This document shows, one piece after another, positions 43,945 through 52,544 of a stretch of 64,000 bases of DNA. The notes below the pieces were generated by a model. The model saw only the letters and a program-made list of their open reading frames with translations. It was not told the origin of the DNA and did no database searches. Position 1 is the first letter of the stretch. Each line of letters begins with the position of its first letter. Source of the stretch: Oscillatoriales cyanobacterium (GTDB taxonomy: Bacteria > Cyanobacteriota > Cyanobacteriia > Cyanobacteriales > Microcoleaceae); the NCBI GenBank assembly GCA_004292955.1, contig RDXX01000015.1, positions 238,892 through 302,891 of the forward strand, written 5' to 3'. Position numbers and translations under genes: made by a program.

Positions 43945-44619
43945 ATGAACTGGAACTTTTCCATCATCTGGAATAACCTTTTACCCCTATGCTTTGCCTT
44001 ACTAACCACGATCGGGATTAGTCTTGGTAGTATTGCTCTTGGAACGCTACTCGGTGTGTTAGTAGGGGTGCTTTCTCTCACATCCTCCCGGTTCATTTCT
44101 GGGTGCGCCAAATTCTTCATCGAAGTGTTCCTAGCACTCCCCGCTATAGTTTTACTCGTTTGGCTTTACTACAGCCTGCCCCTAATCATCCCCGGCTTCA
44201 TCCTTGACGGGCAAAGCTGTGCCGTGTTGGGGCTAGGTTTGAGCCTCGCTGCCTTTGTTGCAGATATCATCCGGGGTGGGATTAACTCCATCCCCCCTGG
44301 AGAAATCGAGGTTGCCTACTGCACGGGTATGACTCGCTTAGAAACGATTCGCTACATCCTGATTCCTCAAGTTTTTCGCAAATCCTGGCTGCCCCTCATG
44401 GGACAGTACATCACCACCTACAAATTCTCTACCCTGGCATCAGTAATTGCTGTGCCAGAAATCCTTCATACAGCCAATTCAATCATTGCTCAAACCTACC
44501 GCCCGATCGAAATTTATTCAACAGTTGCCGCGATGTTCATTGCTACCGTTGTTCCTCTCAACCTCTTACTAAGACGGGTACAGCAAGTCAAAGAACTGGG
44601 TGGCACGGAGACAATATAA
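43945..44619 (+). CDS. Amino-acid ABC transporter permease (HisM/GlnP type)
   Basis: A 224-residue inner-membrane permease with five or so hydrophobic segments: LLPLCFALLTTIGISLGSIA, then LGTLLGVLVGVLSL, FLALPAIVLLVWLYYSLPLI, VLGLGLSLAAFVADI and a final FIATVVPLNLLL. The cytoplasmic EAA loop is EVAYCTGMTRLETIRYILIP-QVFR, the site of contact with the ATPase. It starts seven bases after the binding-protein stop and ends 15 bp before the ATPase gene. One permease gene means the transporter would be a homodimer in the membrane. Confidence 0.9.
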   Translation: MNWNFSIIWNNLLPLCFALLTTIGISLGSIALGTLLGVLVGVLSLTSSRFISGCAKFFIEVFLALPAIVLLVWLYYSLPLIIPGFILDGQSCAVLGLGLSLAAFVADIIRGGINSIPPGEIEVAYCTGMTRLETIRYILIPQVFRKSWLPLMGQYITTYKFSTLASVIAVPEILHTANSIIAQTYRPIEIYSTVAAMFIATVVPLNLLLRRVQQVKELGGTETI

Positions 44620-44634
44620 GCTCTCAATCCTACA

Positions 44635-45309
44635 ATGCAAAGTTCATTCCTAAGCATCGAAAATCTGGGCAAACGGTTTAATAATGCCAATATTCTAGAG
44701 AATGTCAGCTTCTCGCTAGAAAAAGGTGAGAGTATGCTGATTCAAGGCAAAAGTGGCTGCGGGAAAACTACCCTGTTGCGCTGCATTGCGTTGCTAGAAT
44801 CGATCGATCGAGGTCGAATTATTTTTAATGGCAGAGTTGTTTCCAAACCCGGTCATCTCGATCGGACAAACAGTCGGCTAGAAATTGGCATGGTTTTTCA
44901 ACAACTATACCTCTGGTCGCACATGACTGTTCTAGAAAACGTAGCACTACCCCTTTGGTTGCGTAACGGTAAACGTAAAAAGCTAGCAGATGAAGCTGCC
45001 AAGCATCAGTTAGCTCAGCTTGGGATTGAAGATAAAGCGAATGAGTACCCCAATCAACTATCAGGAGGACAACGGCAACGGGCAGCATTTGCCCGTGCGC
45101 TGGTACACTCTCCTCAACTCCTGCTACTCGATGAAATTACAGCAAATTTAGATCCTGAAACAGCTTATAAAGTTGTAGGCATTGTTGAAAAAATTATTGA
45201 AGCAGGTACATCTGTCATTTGGGTGACGCATTCCGAGCTACCTTCTGCGATCTGGTCTTATGTTCTGCGTTTTGGCGATCGCATCTGGATCAAAGAGAAA
45301 TATAATTAG
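44635..45309 (+). CDS. Amino-acid ABC transporter ATPase
   Basis: A 224-residue ATPase with all motifs: Walker A GKSGCGKT (~38-45), Q-loop VFQQLYLW, signature LSGGQRQR (~138), Walker B LLLLDEI and the H-loop WVTHSE. The usual amino-acid-family Walker B Glu is kept, while the D-loop reads TANLDPE. It completes a binding protein-permease-ATPase set and ends the plus-strand operon of the flanked segment. The last bases run straight into the disrupted fragment at 45346 and direct repeat B. Confidence 0.92.
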   Translation: MQSSFLSIENLGKRFNNANILENVSFSLEKGESMLIQGKSGCGKTTLLRCIALLESIDRGRIIFNGRVVSKPGHLDRTNSRLEIGMVFQQLYLWSHMTVLENVALPLWLRNGKRKKLADEAAKHQLAQLGIEDKANEYPNQLSGGQRQRAAFARALVHSPQLLLLDEITANLDPETAYKVVGIVEKIIEAGTSVIWVTHSELPSAIWSYVLRFGDRIWIKEKYN

Positions 45310-45345
45310 GGATTAGTTGGAGAAAGCGAATTGAGTCAAAGCATA

Positions 45346-45423
45346 ATGACAGAAATTTTTGAGATGGAGGCAGAAATTAAAGACTACATTATTCAAGCAT
45401 CTTTGAACTCGGAAAATATTTGA
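45346..45423 (+). pseudogene. Gene start truncated at direct repeat B
   Basis: The plus strand reads MTEIFEMEAEIKDYIIQASL-NSENI and then meets TGA at 45421-45423. The TTTGAG that supplies the stop is the first six bases of direct repeat B (45419). So a normal-looking N-terminus is cut where the repeat starts. Its family is not recognised from 25 residues. Confidence 0.45.
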
Positions 45424-45623
45424 GTGTCGCTATTTCGGACTCTCAACTTGAAGACTGCATAACCCACTCCAGCAATTCGATCTCCTGGCAGTTCTCCCTG
45501 TGTGAGTTGTTCGATAACGGGTTGAATATCATTGCGAATGCTGCGGTATTTTTTTGAAAGAGTGCGTAAATTGCGGTTGAAGGTTCGCGAAACTATAACT
45601 TGAATTAACGGCAAGTCAGTCAT
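45393..45623 (-). pseudogene. RelE-like toxin, truncated copy
   Basis: Near-identical to the first 68 or so residues of the toxin at 36251-36625 (TDLPLIQVIVSRTFNRNLRT; GDRIAGVGYAVFKLRVRNSDTQ), then diverges at Thr-Gln into eight unrelated residues and a stop. The lost part contains the catalytic GGYRLIYY and KSEQ regions, so it is expected to be inactive. The break coincides with the end of direct repeat B. Confidence 0.85.
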
Positions 45624-45993
45624 TCTCAATTCCTTCCCACATTTGAGCAACCGAAATGGTTTGCCCACTCATGGCTTCGTGCCAAGCTTGCCGAAAATCT
45701 TGTAGAAGCGCTGCTTTAGATTGACCCTCTCCGTCAATTTCTGAGGGTTCTGGAATACTAAAAGAATTAGCAGTCGGCATCTCTTGGATTTCTGCTGAGA
45801 AAACCTCTGGCAGATTATTTTGCGAAATGATTATCCCCTGACGTTGCTTTTGGCTGAGAAACTCTATAAAACTCGCAACTAATGCCAGATTTTCTGGAGA
45901 GAGTCGATCGAGCCATCGATCGATTTGATGTCGAAGTGCTGCTACATTCATAATGTCATCAAACCTGTTGATTTTACCTTAATTTTAACGTAA
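45419..45993. repeat. 575-bp direct repeat, copy B
   Basis: Partner of 36421-36995 in the same orientation. Both end at the same CGTAA and both start at TTTGAGTGTCGC. The 8.4 kb between them contains the two divergent operons. Confidence 0.9.
45616..45951 (-). CDS. Antitoxin, second copy
   Basis: 111 residues, differing from the copy at 36618-36953 at only about ten positions (for example PENLALVASF for PEHLALVASF and PTANSFSIPE for PAANSLSIPE). The reading frame is intact although its toxin is broken. An intact antitoxin beside a dead toxin could neutralise the toxin of copy A and so stabilise or permit loss of the flanked segment. Confidence 0.8.
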   Translation of the reverse strand: MNVAALRHQIDRWLDRLSPENLALVASFIEFLSQKQRQGIIISQNNLPEVFSAEIQEMPTANSFSIPEPSEIDGEGQSKAALLQDFRQAWHEAMSGQTISVAQMWEGIEND

Positions 45994-46112
45994 ACCCGCC
46001 CCGCCTTGAATATCGCTCTTCCCTCTCTCTGCCTCTGACGCGGATGCGGTTCAAAACTCTTCTCCTCCCTTCTATGGCACAATCATAAATAAGATCAAAC
46101 CTTCAAGCCACC

Positions 46113-48866
46113 ATGACCGGAAACCTACCACCCCAATACGACCCCAAAGCCACCGAAACCAAATGGCAAAAATACTGGGAAGACAACCAAACCTTCAAAG
46201 CTGACCCAGAAGGCGGCGGCGAACCCTACTGCGTCGTCATTCCGCCGCCCAACGTGACCGGCAGCCTCCACATGGGACACGCCTTTGAAGAAACCCTAAT
46301 TGATGTCCTCGTCCGCTATCACCGCATGACTGGACGCAATACCCTGTGGTTGCCGGGAACCGATCATGCTAGTATCGCAGTTCAAACTATTCTCGAAAAA
46401 CAACTCAAAGCACAAGGCAAAACTCGCCACGATTTAGGTCGAGAAAAATTCCTAGAACGGGCTTGGGAATGGAAAGCTGAGTCTGGCAATACTATTACTA
46501 ATCAATTACGCAGTTTGGGCGTGTCTGTCGATTGGTCGCGGGAACGCTTTACGATGGATGAAGGCTTATCCGCTGCGGTTTTAGAAGCTTTTGTCCGCCT
46601 CTACGATGAGGGGCTGATTTATCGCGGCAATTACTTGGTGAATTGGTGTCCGGCGAGTCAGTCTGCTGTGTCTGATTTGGAGGTTGACCAGCAGGAAGTT
46701 GAGGGGCATTTGTGGCATTTCCGCTATCCTTTGACGGATGGTTCGGGTTATTTGGAGGTGGCGACGACTCGGCCGGAGACGATGTTGGGCGATACTGGCG
46801 TTGCTGTGAATCCAGAGGACGATCGCTATAAGCATCTTATCGGTAAAACTGTCACTTTGCCAATTATAAATCGCGAAATTCCAATTTTTGCCGATGAATT
46901 AGTTGACGCGACTTTCGGAACAGGTTGCGTGAAAGTGACTCCCGCCCACGATCCGAATGACTTCGAGATGGGTAAGCGCCACAATTTGCCGTTTATCAAT
47001 ATCATGAATAAAGACGGCACTTTAAATGAAAATGCCGGAGAGTTCCAGGGACAAGACCGATTTGTTGCCCGCAAGAATGTGATAAAGCGGTTAGAAACAG
47101 ACGGAGTTTTGGTAAAAATTGAAGATTACAAACATACAGTTCCCTACAGCGAACGCGGCAAAGTTCCTGTCGAACCGTTGCTATCTACTCAATGGTTTGT
47201 GAAAATCGATCCTCTGTCTCAGCGCGCTTTGGAAGCCTTAGATCAAAATAATTCACCTGTCTTTGTTCCTGAAAGATGGACAAAGGTTTATCGCGATTGG
47301 TTGGTGAAGCTAAAAGATTGGTGTATCTCCCGACAATTGTGGTGGGGACACCAAATCCCGGCTTGGTATGCTGTTAGCGAAACTCACGGCGAGATTACTG
47401 ATACAACGCCGTTTGTGGTGGCGAAAACTGAAGCTGAGGCGAGGGAAAAAGCGGAGGCTAAGTTTGGCACAGATGTCCAGCTAGCAAGAGATCCAGATGT
47501 ATTGGATACTTGGTTTTCGTCGGGATTGTGGCCTTTCTCAACTCTGGGATGGCCGGATGAAACTAAGGATTTGGATTTTTACTATCCGACAACTACTTTG
47601 GTGACTGGTTTTGATATCATCTTTTTCTGGGTTGCTAGAATGACGATGATGGCAGGACATTTTACAGGAAAGATGCCTTTTGAGACTGTTTACATTCACG
47701 GTTTGGTGTTGGATGAAAACGGCCACAAAATGTCTAAGAGTAAAAACAACGGTATTGACCCGCTGCTGTTGATTGCGAAGTACGGGACTGATGCTTTGCG
47801 CTACACTTTGGTTAAGGAAGTGATTGGGGCCGGGCAGAATATTCGCATGGAGTACGATCGCAAAACTGATGAATCTAAATCAGTCGAGACTTCCCGGAAT
47901 TTCACGAATAAGTTGTGGAATGCCGCCCGGTTTGTGATGATGAATCTGGAAGGACAAACTCCACAGCAGTTGGGAAGTCCTTACCCCCCCCAGCCCCCCC
48001 TTGCTAAGGGGGGGAGTGAAGAAGGGTTGGAATTGTGCGATCGCTGGATTCTTTCTCGCTATTATCAAGTTGTACAACAAAGTCGCACTTGTTTAGAAAA
48101 TTACGGTTTGGGAGAAGCAGCGAAGGGGCTTTACGAATTTATTTGGGGCGATTTTTGCGACTGGTATATTGAGTTAGTCAAGTCTCGCTTGCAGCAGGAT
48201 GCTGAACCAAATTCTAAGAAAGTTGCACAGCAAACTTTTGCTTTTGTTTTGGAAGGCATTCTGAAATTGCTGCATCCTTTTATGCCGCACATTACTGAGG
48301 AAATTTGGCACACTCTGACTCAAACGGGTGATGGTGATTGTTTGGCTTTGCAAGCTTATCCTGAACCTGACACATCGCTAATCGATCCAGAATTAGAACA
48401 CCAGTTTGATTTGTTGTTTGGGACAATTCGCACTATTCGCAATTTGCGGGCAGATTCTGATATCAAACCGAGTGTGAAGGTGACGGCGATTTTGCAAAGC
48501 GAAAATGAAAAGGAACGCCAAATTCTCTTGGATGGAGGCGTTTACATTCAGGATTTGGCGAAAGTCGAAAATCTGACGGTGACAGCTAATTTAGACGCAG
48601 ATTTGGGACAGACAATTGCTGGGGTTGTTGGTACTGTCCAAGTCTTGATTCCTCTGGCTGGTGTGGTCGATTTAGCGGCTTTGCGTGGTAAGTTGGAGAA
48701 GAAGCTGGCCAAGGTGGAAGCTGAAATTAAGCATACGGCGGCGCGTTTGACTAATCAGAAGTTTGTGGATAAGGCTACTCCTGATGTGGTTCAGGGCGCG
48801 AGGGATGCTTTGGCGGAATCGGAAAAACAAGCTGAGATTTTGCGCGATCGGCTAAAGTTGTTTTAA
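46113..48866 (+). CDS. valS: Valyl-tRNA synthetase
   Basis: Class I aminoacyl-tRNA synthetase, 917 residues. HIGH-type motif in [15 protein letters not shown], an editing domain with [10 protein letters not shown] and [45 protein letters not shown], and [12 protein letters not shown]. The anticodon-binding region includes [12 protein letters not shown] and the end is the Val-specific coiled coil ([20 protein letters not shown]). At about residues 624-638 there is an extra [17 protein letters not shown] segment encoded by a C-run/G-run palindromic repeat (47982-48018) that stayed in frame. It lies at the catalytic-to-anticodon domain junction, presumably a surface loop. Confidence 0.96.
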   Translation: MTGNLPPQYDPKATETKWQKYWEDNQTFKADPEGGGEPYCVVIPPPNVTGSLHMGHAFEETLIDVLVRYHRMTGRNTLWLPGTDHASIAVQTILEKQLKAQGKTRHDLGREKFLERAWEWKAESGNTITNQLRSLGVSVDWSRERFTMDEGLSAAVLEAFVRLYDEGLIYRGNYLVNWCPASQSAVSDLEVDQQEVEGHLWHFRYPLTDGSGYLEVATTRPETMLGDTGVAVNPEDDRYKHLIGKTVTLPIINREIPIFADELVDATFGTGCVKVTPAHDPNDFEMGKRHNLPFINIMNKDGTLNENAGEFQGQDRFVARKNVIKRLETDGVLVKIEDYKHTVPYSERGKVPVEPLLSTQWFVKIDPLSQRALEALDQNNSPVFVPERWTKVYRDWLVKLKDWCISRQLWWGHQIPAWYAVSETHGEITDTTPFVVAKTEAEAREKAEAKFGTDVQLARDPDVLDTWFSSGLWPFSTLGWPDETKDLDFYYPTTTLVTGFDIIFFWVARMTMMAGHFTGKMPFETVYIHGLVLDENGHKMSKSKNNGIDPLLLIAKYGTDALRYTLVKEVIGAGQNIRMEYDRKTDESKSVETSRNFTNKLWNAARFVMMNLEGQTPQQLGSPYPPQPPLAKGGSEEGLELCDRWILSRYYQVVQQSRTCLENYGLGEAAKGLYEFIWGDFCDWYIELVKSRLQQDAEPNSKKVAQQTFAFVLEGILKLLHPFMPHITEEIWHTLTQTGDGDCLALQAYPEPDTSLIDPELEHQFDLLFGTIRTIRNLRADSDIKPSVKVTAILQSENEKERQILLDGGVYIQDLAKVENLTVTANLDADLGQTIAGVVGTVQVLIPLAGVVDLAALRGKLEKKLAKVEAEIKHTAARLTNQKFVDKATPDVVQGARDALAESEKQAEILRDRLKLF

Positions 48867-49009
48867 GGAGTCATTAGTCAGTTGGCAGTTGGCAGTTGAC
48901 AGTAGTGGCGGGTGGGGTGAGAAACCGGGTTTTTACCGAATCTCTGCATAACAACGAAGTATCTTCGTAAAAAACCCGGTTTCTGAGCTCCCGTGCGTAA
49001 TTCCTAGGG
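48867..49009. repeat. Converging-gene spacer with palindromic repeat
   Basis: A short CAGTTGGCAGTTGACAG heptamer run is followed by GAAACCGGGTTTTT at 48921-48934 and AAAAAACCCGGTTTCT at 48970-48985, a pair of inverted copies of the dispersed CCGGG palindrome that can form a hairpin and end both valS and the NACHT gene. Confidence 0.65.
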
Positions 49010-52000
49010 CTAATTCACGTCTTCGGATACGCCTTCAATGAAAGCAACAATTCCTTTACCCCAGGGGTTTGATTCGGCGAAGTGTTCACCAACTTTCACT
49101 GCTGCATTTTTGCCACCATTGTAAAGCCGTTTGAGGCTGATTAGGTTTTGCCACTCGATCGGTTTTTGCTCTTTGATTTCCTTAAATTCTGCATCAATAA
49201 TATTGAGTGCTTGTTGTTCGTCTTGCACGTAGGTATACTTTTTTTCTAATGCCTGAATGATTTGCACTACTGCATTTAGTGCGGCTTCAGGGGAGGATTG
49301 TTGGGCGGCGATGGTGATATTTTGGGCTTGATTGCCGTGGTTATCTCTGAAGTTCAAAGGGGCGTAGAAGGTTGAATTGGAGAAGTCCTGGGTGGGTTTA
49401 TCAGACATTTCTTTTGTTGTTTTGTGGATTAGCTGGGTGGTTTCGTCAATTTTAGCAAGGATCTCGTTTGGCTGCGGTGGTTTGGCTGGCTGCGGTGTTA
49501 GGGACAACTGACGAATCGGGTAGTTGTAGTATTTGCAGGCGGCTTGGATGGCGAGGATGAGGTGGTGAACTTCTTTGCCTGATTTGGAGGGAATTAAGGT
49601 GAGGAGGTGGGGGAGATAAGTGGCAATTTTCTCTGTGTGCTGCTTAGCGATTTTGCCTAAGGCATCTGCCGCGCTCCAACGATAAAAGTCTGAATCTTCA
49701 ACGAGTTTAAGTAATCCCTCAATTGCTGCCTTGTTACCAATTTTTCCTAAGGCTTTTGCCACACTAAAACGCACAGCAGATTTTGAATCTTTAACGAGCT
49801 TAAGCAATCCTTCAATTCCTGCCTTGTCACCGATTTTTCCTAAGGCATTGGCTGCTTTCTCACGCACAGCATAGTTTGAGTCTTCAAGGAGTTTAAGCAA
49901 TCCCTCAATTGCTGCCTTGTCACCGATTTTTCCTAAGGCACTGGCTGCCATCAATCGCACATATGGGTCTGAATCTTTAAGGAGTTTAAGCAATCCCTCA
50001 ATTGCTGCCTTGTCACCGATTTTTTCTAAGGCATCTGCTACGCTCGATCGCACATCAGAGTCTGAATCTTCAACGAGTTTAAGCAATCCCTCAATTGCTG
50101 CCTTGTCACCAATTTTTCCTAAGGCATCTGCCACACTCCAACGCACATCAGAGTCTGAATCTTCAAGGAGTTTAAGCAATCCCTCAATTGCTGCCTTGTC
50201 ACCGATGTTACCTAAGGCATCTGCCGCACTCGATCGCACATCAGATTCTGAATGTTCAAGGAGTTTAAGCAATCCCTCAATTGCTGCCTTGTTATTGATG
50301 TTGCCTAAGGCATTTGTCGCTATCCTACGCATAGAATACTCTGAATGTTGAACGAGTTTAAGCAATCCTTCGATTGCTGCCTTGTTACCGATTTTTCCTA
50401 AGGGTTCTGCCACACTACAACGCACATCAGAGTCTGAATGTTTAAGGAGTTTAAGCAATCCCTCAATTGCTGCCTTGTCACCGATTTTGCCTAAGGCATC
50501 TGCCGCCATCCTACGCATAGCATAGTTTGATTGTTCAACGAGTTTAAGCAATCCTGGAATAGCTGCCTTGTCACCGATTTTGCATAAAGCTTCGGCCCCA
50601 CTCCAACGCACATCCGAGTCTGAATCTTCAATGAGTTTAAGCAATCCCTCAATTCCTGCCTTGTCACCGATTTTGCCTAAGGCATCTGCCACACTCCAAC
50701 GCACATCAGAGTCTGAATCTTCAACGAGTTTAAACAATTCAGAAATCGCTGCCTCGGAACCTATTTCGCCAAAGGCATATGCTACGCTACTACGCACCTC
50801 AGAGTCTGAATCTTGAACGAGTTTAAACAATTCAGAAATCGCCACCTCGGAACCGATCGCACCTAACGCATCTACCGCCCTCCTACGCACATCTGAGTCT
50901 GAATCTTCAACGAATTTAAGCAATCCCGGAATCGCCTCATCCGATCGCACTTCCCCCAAAAGCGCAACCTTCAACCACCCCGGCACATCCAACCCATCCA
51001 CCAACCCAACCGTGCGCTGCTGAAACACCCGCTGCACCTCCCCCGCCAGCCGCGCCCCCAACATCACATCCACATCCAAAGCCAGCCGCACCACCCGCAC
51101 CGCCTGCACCTCATCCCCCAACAGCGACAGCATGAAGGCAAGAGGCTCAGTCCATTTAAAATAATTTAAATAGAAATGCTGTAACCTTTCATCATCCGTG
51201 ACATCATCATGCTTCTCAACCAACAGTTTCAGCAACGCCCGCCCCGCATAATACTCCTGAAATAATTGGTGATGAAACTCAATTTCCTCCGGCTTTGCCG
51301 CCACCTGTAACAAATGATGTTCCAGCAAATCCTCTAGCCATTCCTTCGCCTTCGTTGGCGCATCTAGCACCCCTCTATGATGCAACCAGCACTCCAAAAT
51401 TCCCTCAGCCCGATCGCGAGAAATCGCCACCAAACCCTCCGTAGGCTGGTGCAAATCGCCCTGCAACATCACAAAAGCCAACTGCTGCAAAAGCTCCGAC
51501 GTGAATCGCCGAGAATCCTCCGAAATCGGGATATTACCCTTAAAGTTTTCGTACTTGTAATGGAATTGCTCAAACAATTCGCCCTTACTTTGGGGAATTT
51601 CCCCGGTACTTTCAAACACCTCGCACATCATCCACAACAGTAACGGCGTTTCGGCAATTTCTCGCAGGCGATCGCGCAATTGTCGCAGCAGCGAATCCCC
51701 ATGTTGTGGCAAATGTTTGTGCACAAACTCTTCCATCTGCGGTTTCGTCAGCGCGCACATTTCTAACTTTTTCTCAATTCCCAAAGATCCGCCCAGCGCC
51801 AAATCCCGCGTCGTCAAAATCATCGGCGTATCGGAATTGTCGTCGCGGAATAGCTGGAATTCCTGTCGCCGTTGTGGCGATGGCATCTCATTCACGCCAT
51901 CCAGCAACAGCAGCAATTTGCCATCCAGCAGTAAATCATCCACGTCTTCCGGGCTAACCCTGAGTTTTGCTTGTCGAAATTCGGCACGGATTGCTTGTAC

Positions 52001-52357
52001 GATCGAGCGATCGCTCCTCAACTGCACTAATATCGGAATCGGGCGATCGCAATCCTTGAGTGCTTCCAGTGCCAATTCCCACCGAAAACGCCGCAAAACC
52101 GTCGATTTTCCCGAACCGGGCTTCCCCACTAACAGCACATTTCCGTCGCGCAGGTATTTGCGGATTCCTGAGAGCACTTCCAGGCGCTCTATTTTCGTTT
52201 CTGGTTTATTTTTTGGGGTTTGGGGCGATCGATCTTCCGGTGAAATTTCCACTCGCACCTCCACCTGTAAATCCGTCAGCGTGTAGAGATCCGGTTGGCT
52301 TTCATAGGACTTAATTAGGGATTGCAGATATTTAGGAAAATCAACTGGTGTTGCCAT
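49010..52357 (-). CDS. NACHT-type NTPase with 14 HEAT repeats (NLR-like)
   Basis: A 1115-residue STAND NTPase. N-terminal part ~1-60; NACHT-type NTPase ~70-330 with Walker A VGKPGSGKST (~80), Walker B LLLLLDGVNEMP and ILTTRD; helical region with a HHQLFQEYYAGRALLKL segment. Residues ~475-902 are 14 PBS-lyase-type HEAT units of 31 residues (GLLKL-EDSDSDVRWSVADALGKIGDKAA), one of them a residue short. The C-terminus (~930-1115) has TFYAPLNFRDNHGNQAQN, seen after repeats in cyanobacterial NTPases, and a hydrophobic helix. The start at 52357 gives the MATPVDFPKYLQSL opening; the longer frame is repeat sequence. Such NACHT proteins (bNACHT/NLR-like) often act in antiphage defence, with repeats as sensors. 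It stands alone on its strand. Confidence 0.88.
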   Translation of the reverse strand: MATPVDFPKYLQSLIKSYESQPDLYTLTDLQVEVRVEISPEDRSPQTPKNKPETKIERLEVLSGIRKYLRDGNVLLVGKPGSGKSTVLRRFRWELALEALKDCDRPIPILVQLRSDRSIVQAIRAEFRQAKLRVSPEDVDDLLLDGKLLLLLDGVNEMPSPQRRQEFQLFRDDNSDTPMILTTRDLALGGSLGIEKKLEMCALTKPQMEEFVHKHLPQHGDSLLRQLRDRLREIAETPLLLWMMCEVFESTGEIPQSKGELFEQFHYKYENFKGNIPISEDSRRFTSELLQQLAFVMLQGDLHQPTEGLVAISRDRAEGILECWLHHRGVLDAPTKAKEWLEDLLEHHLLQVAAKPEEIEFHHQLFQEYYAGRALLKLLVEKHDDVTDDERLQHFYLNYFKWTEPLAFMLSLLGDEVQAVRVVRLALDVDVMLGARLAGEVQRVFQQRTVGLVDGLDVPGWLKVALLGEVRSDEAIPGLLKFVEDSDSDVRRRAVDALGAIGSEVAISELFKLVQDSDSEVRSSVAYAFGEIGSEAAISELFKLVEDSDSDVRWSVADALGKIGDKAGIEGLLKLIEDSDSDVRWSGAEALCKIGDKAAIPGLLKLVEQSNYAMRRMAADALGKIGDKAAIEGLLKLLKHSDSDVRCSVAEPLGKIGNKAAIEGLLKLVQHSEYSMRRIATNALGNINNKAAIEGLLKLLEHSESDVRSSAADALGNIGDKAAIEGLLKLLEDSDSDVRWSVADALGKIGDKAAIEGLLKLVEDSDSDVRSSVADALEKIGDKAAIEGLLKLLKDSDPYVRLMAASALGKIGDKAAIEGLLKLLEDSNYAVREKAANALGKIGDKAGIEGLLKLVKDSKSAVRFSVAKALGKIGNKAAIEGLLKLVEDSDFYRWSAADALGKIAKQHTEKIATYLPHLLTLIPSKSGKEVHHLILAIQAACKYYNYPIRQLSLTPQPAKPPQPNEILAKIDETTQLIHKTTKEMSDKPTQDFSNSTFYAPLNFRDNHGNQAQNITIAAQQSSPEAALNAVVQIIQALEKKYTYVQDEQQALNIIDAEFKEIKEQKPIEWQNLISLKRLYNGGKNAAVKVGEHFAESNPWGKGIVAFIEGVSEDVN

Positions 52358-52399
52358 TTGATTGTAGATTTTAGAATATAGATTGATTATAGAATTTCC

Positions 52400-52530
52400 A
52401 GGTATGTAGTTGCGCTTCAGCGCTCTTTGCTTATATAAAGAAAGAGCGCTGAAGCGCAACTACGTACCTAATTCCTGTGCTCTTTCATATATAAAGAAAT
52501 AAAGAGCGCCCAAGCGCAACTACGTACCTA
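52400..52530. repeat. Palindromic AGGTACGTAGTTGCGC repeat, one and a half copies
   Basis: A ~70-bp inverted repeat (arms AGGTATGTAGTTGCGCTTCA, continuing GCGCTCTTT, at 52400 and its complement ending 52469) is followed by one loose right arm at 52501-52530. Related full copies are at 58343-58412, 58420-58489 and 63661-63731. Confidence 0.85.
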
Positions 52531-52544
52531 ACAACTACCAATTC

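Noticed and set aside
49917..50351. 144-codon plus-strand frame opposite the HEAT repeats (and similar ones at 50568-50816)
   Set aside because: It is the antisense shadow of the 93-bp periodic repeat and consists of repeated Ser/Pro/Lys units produced by it.
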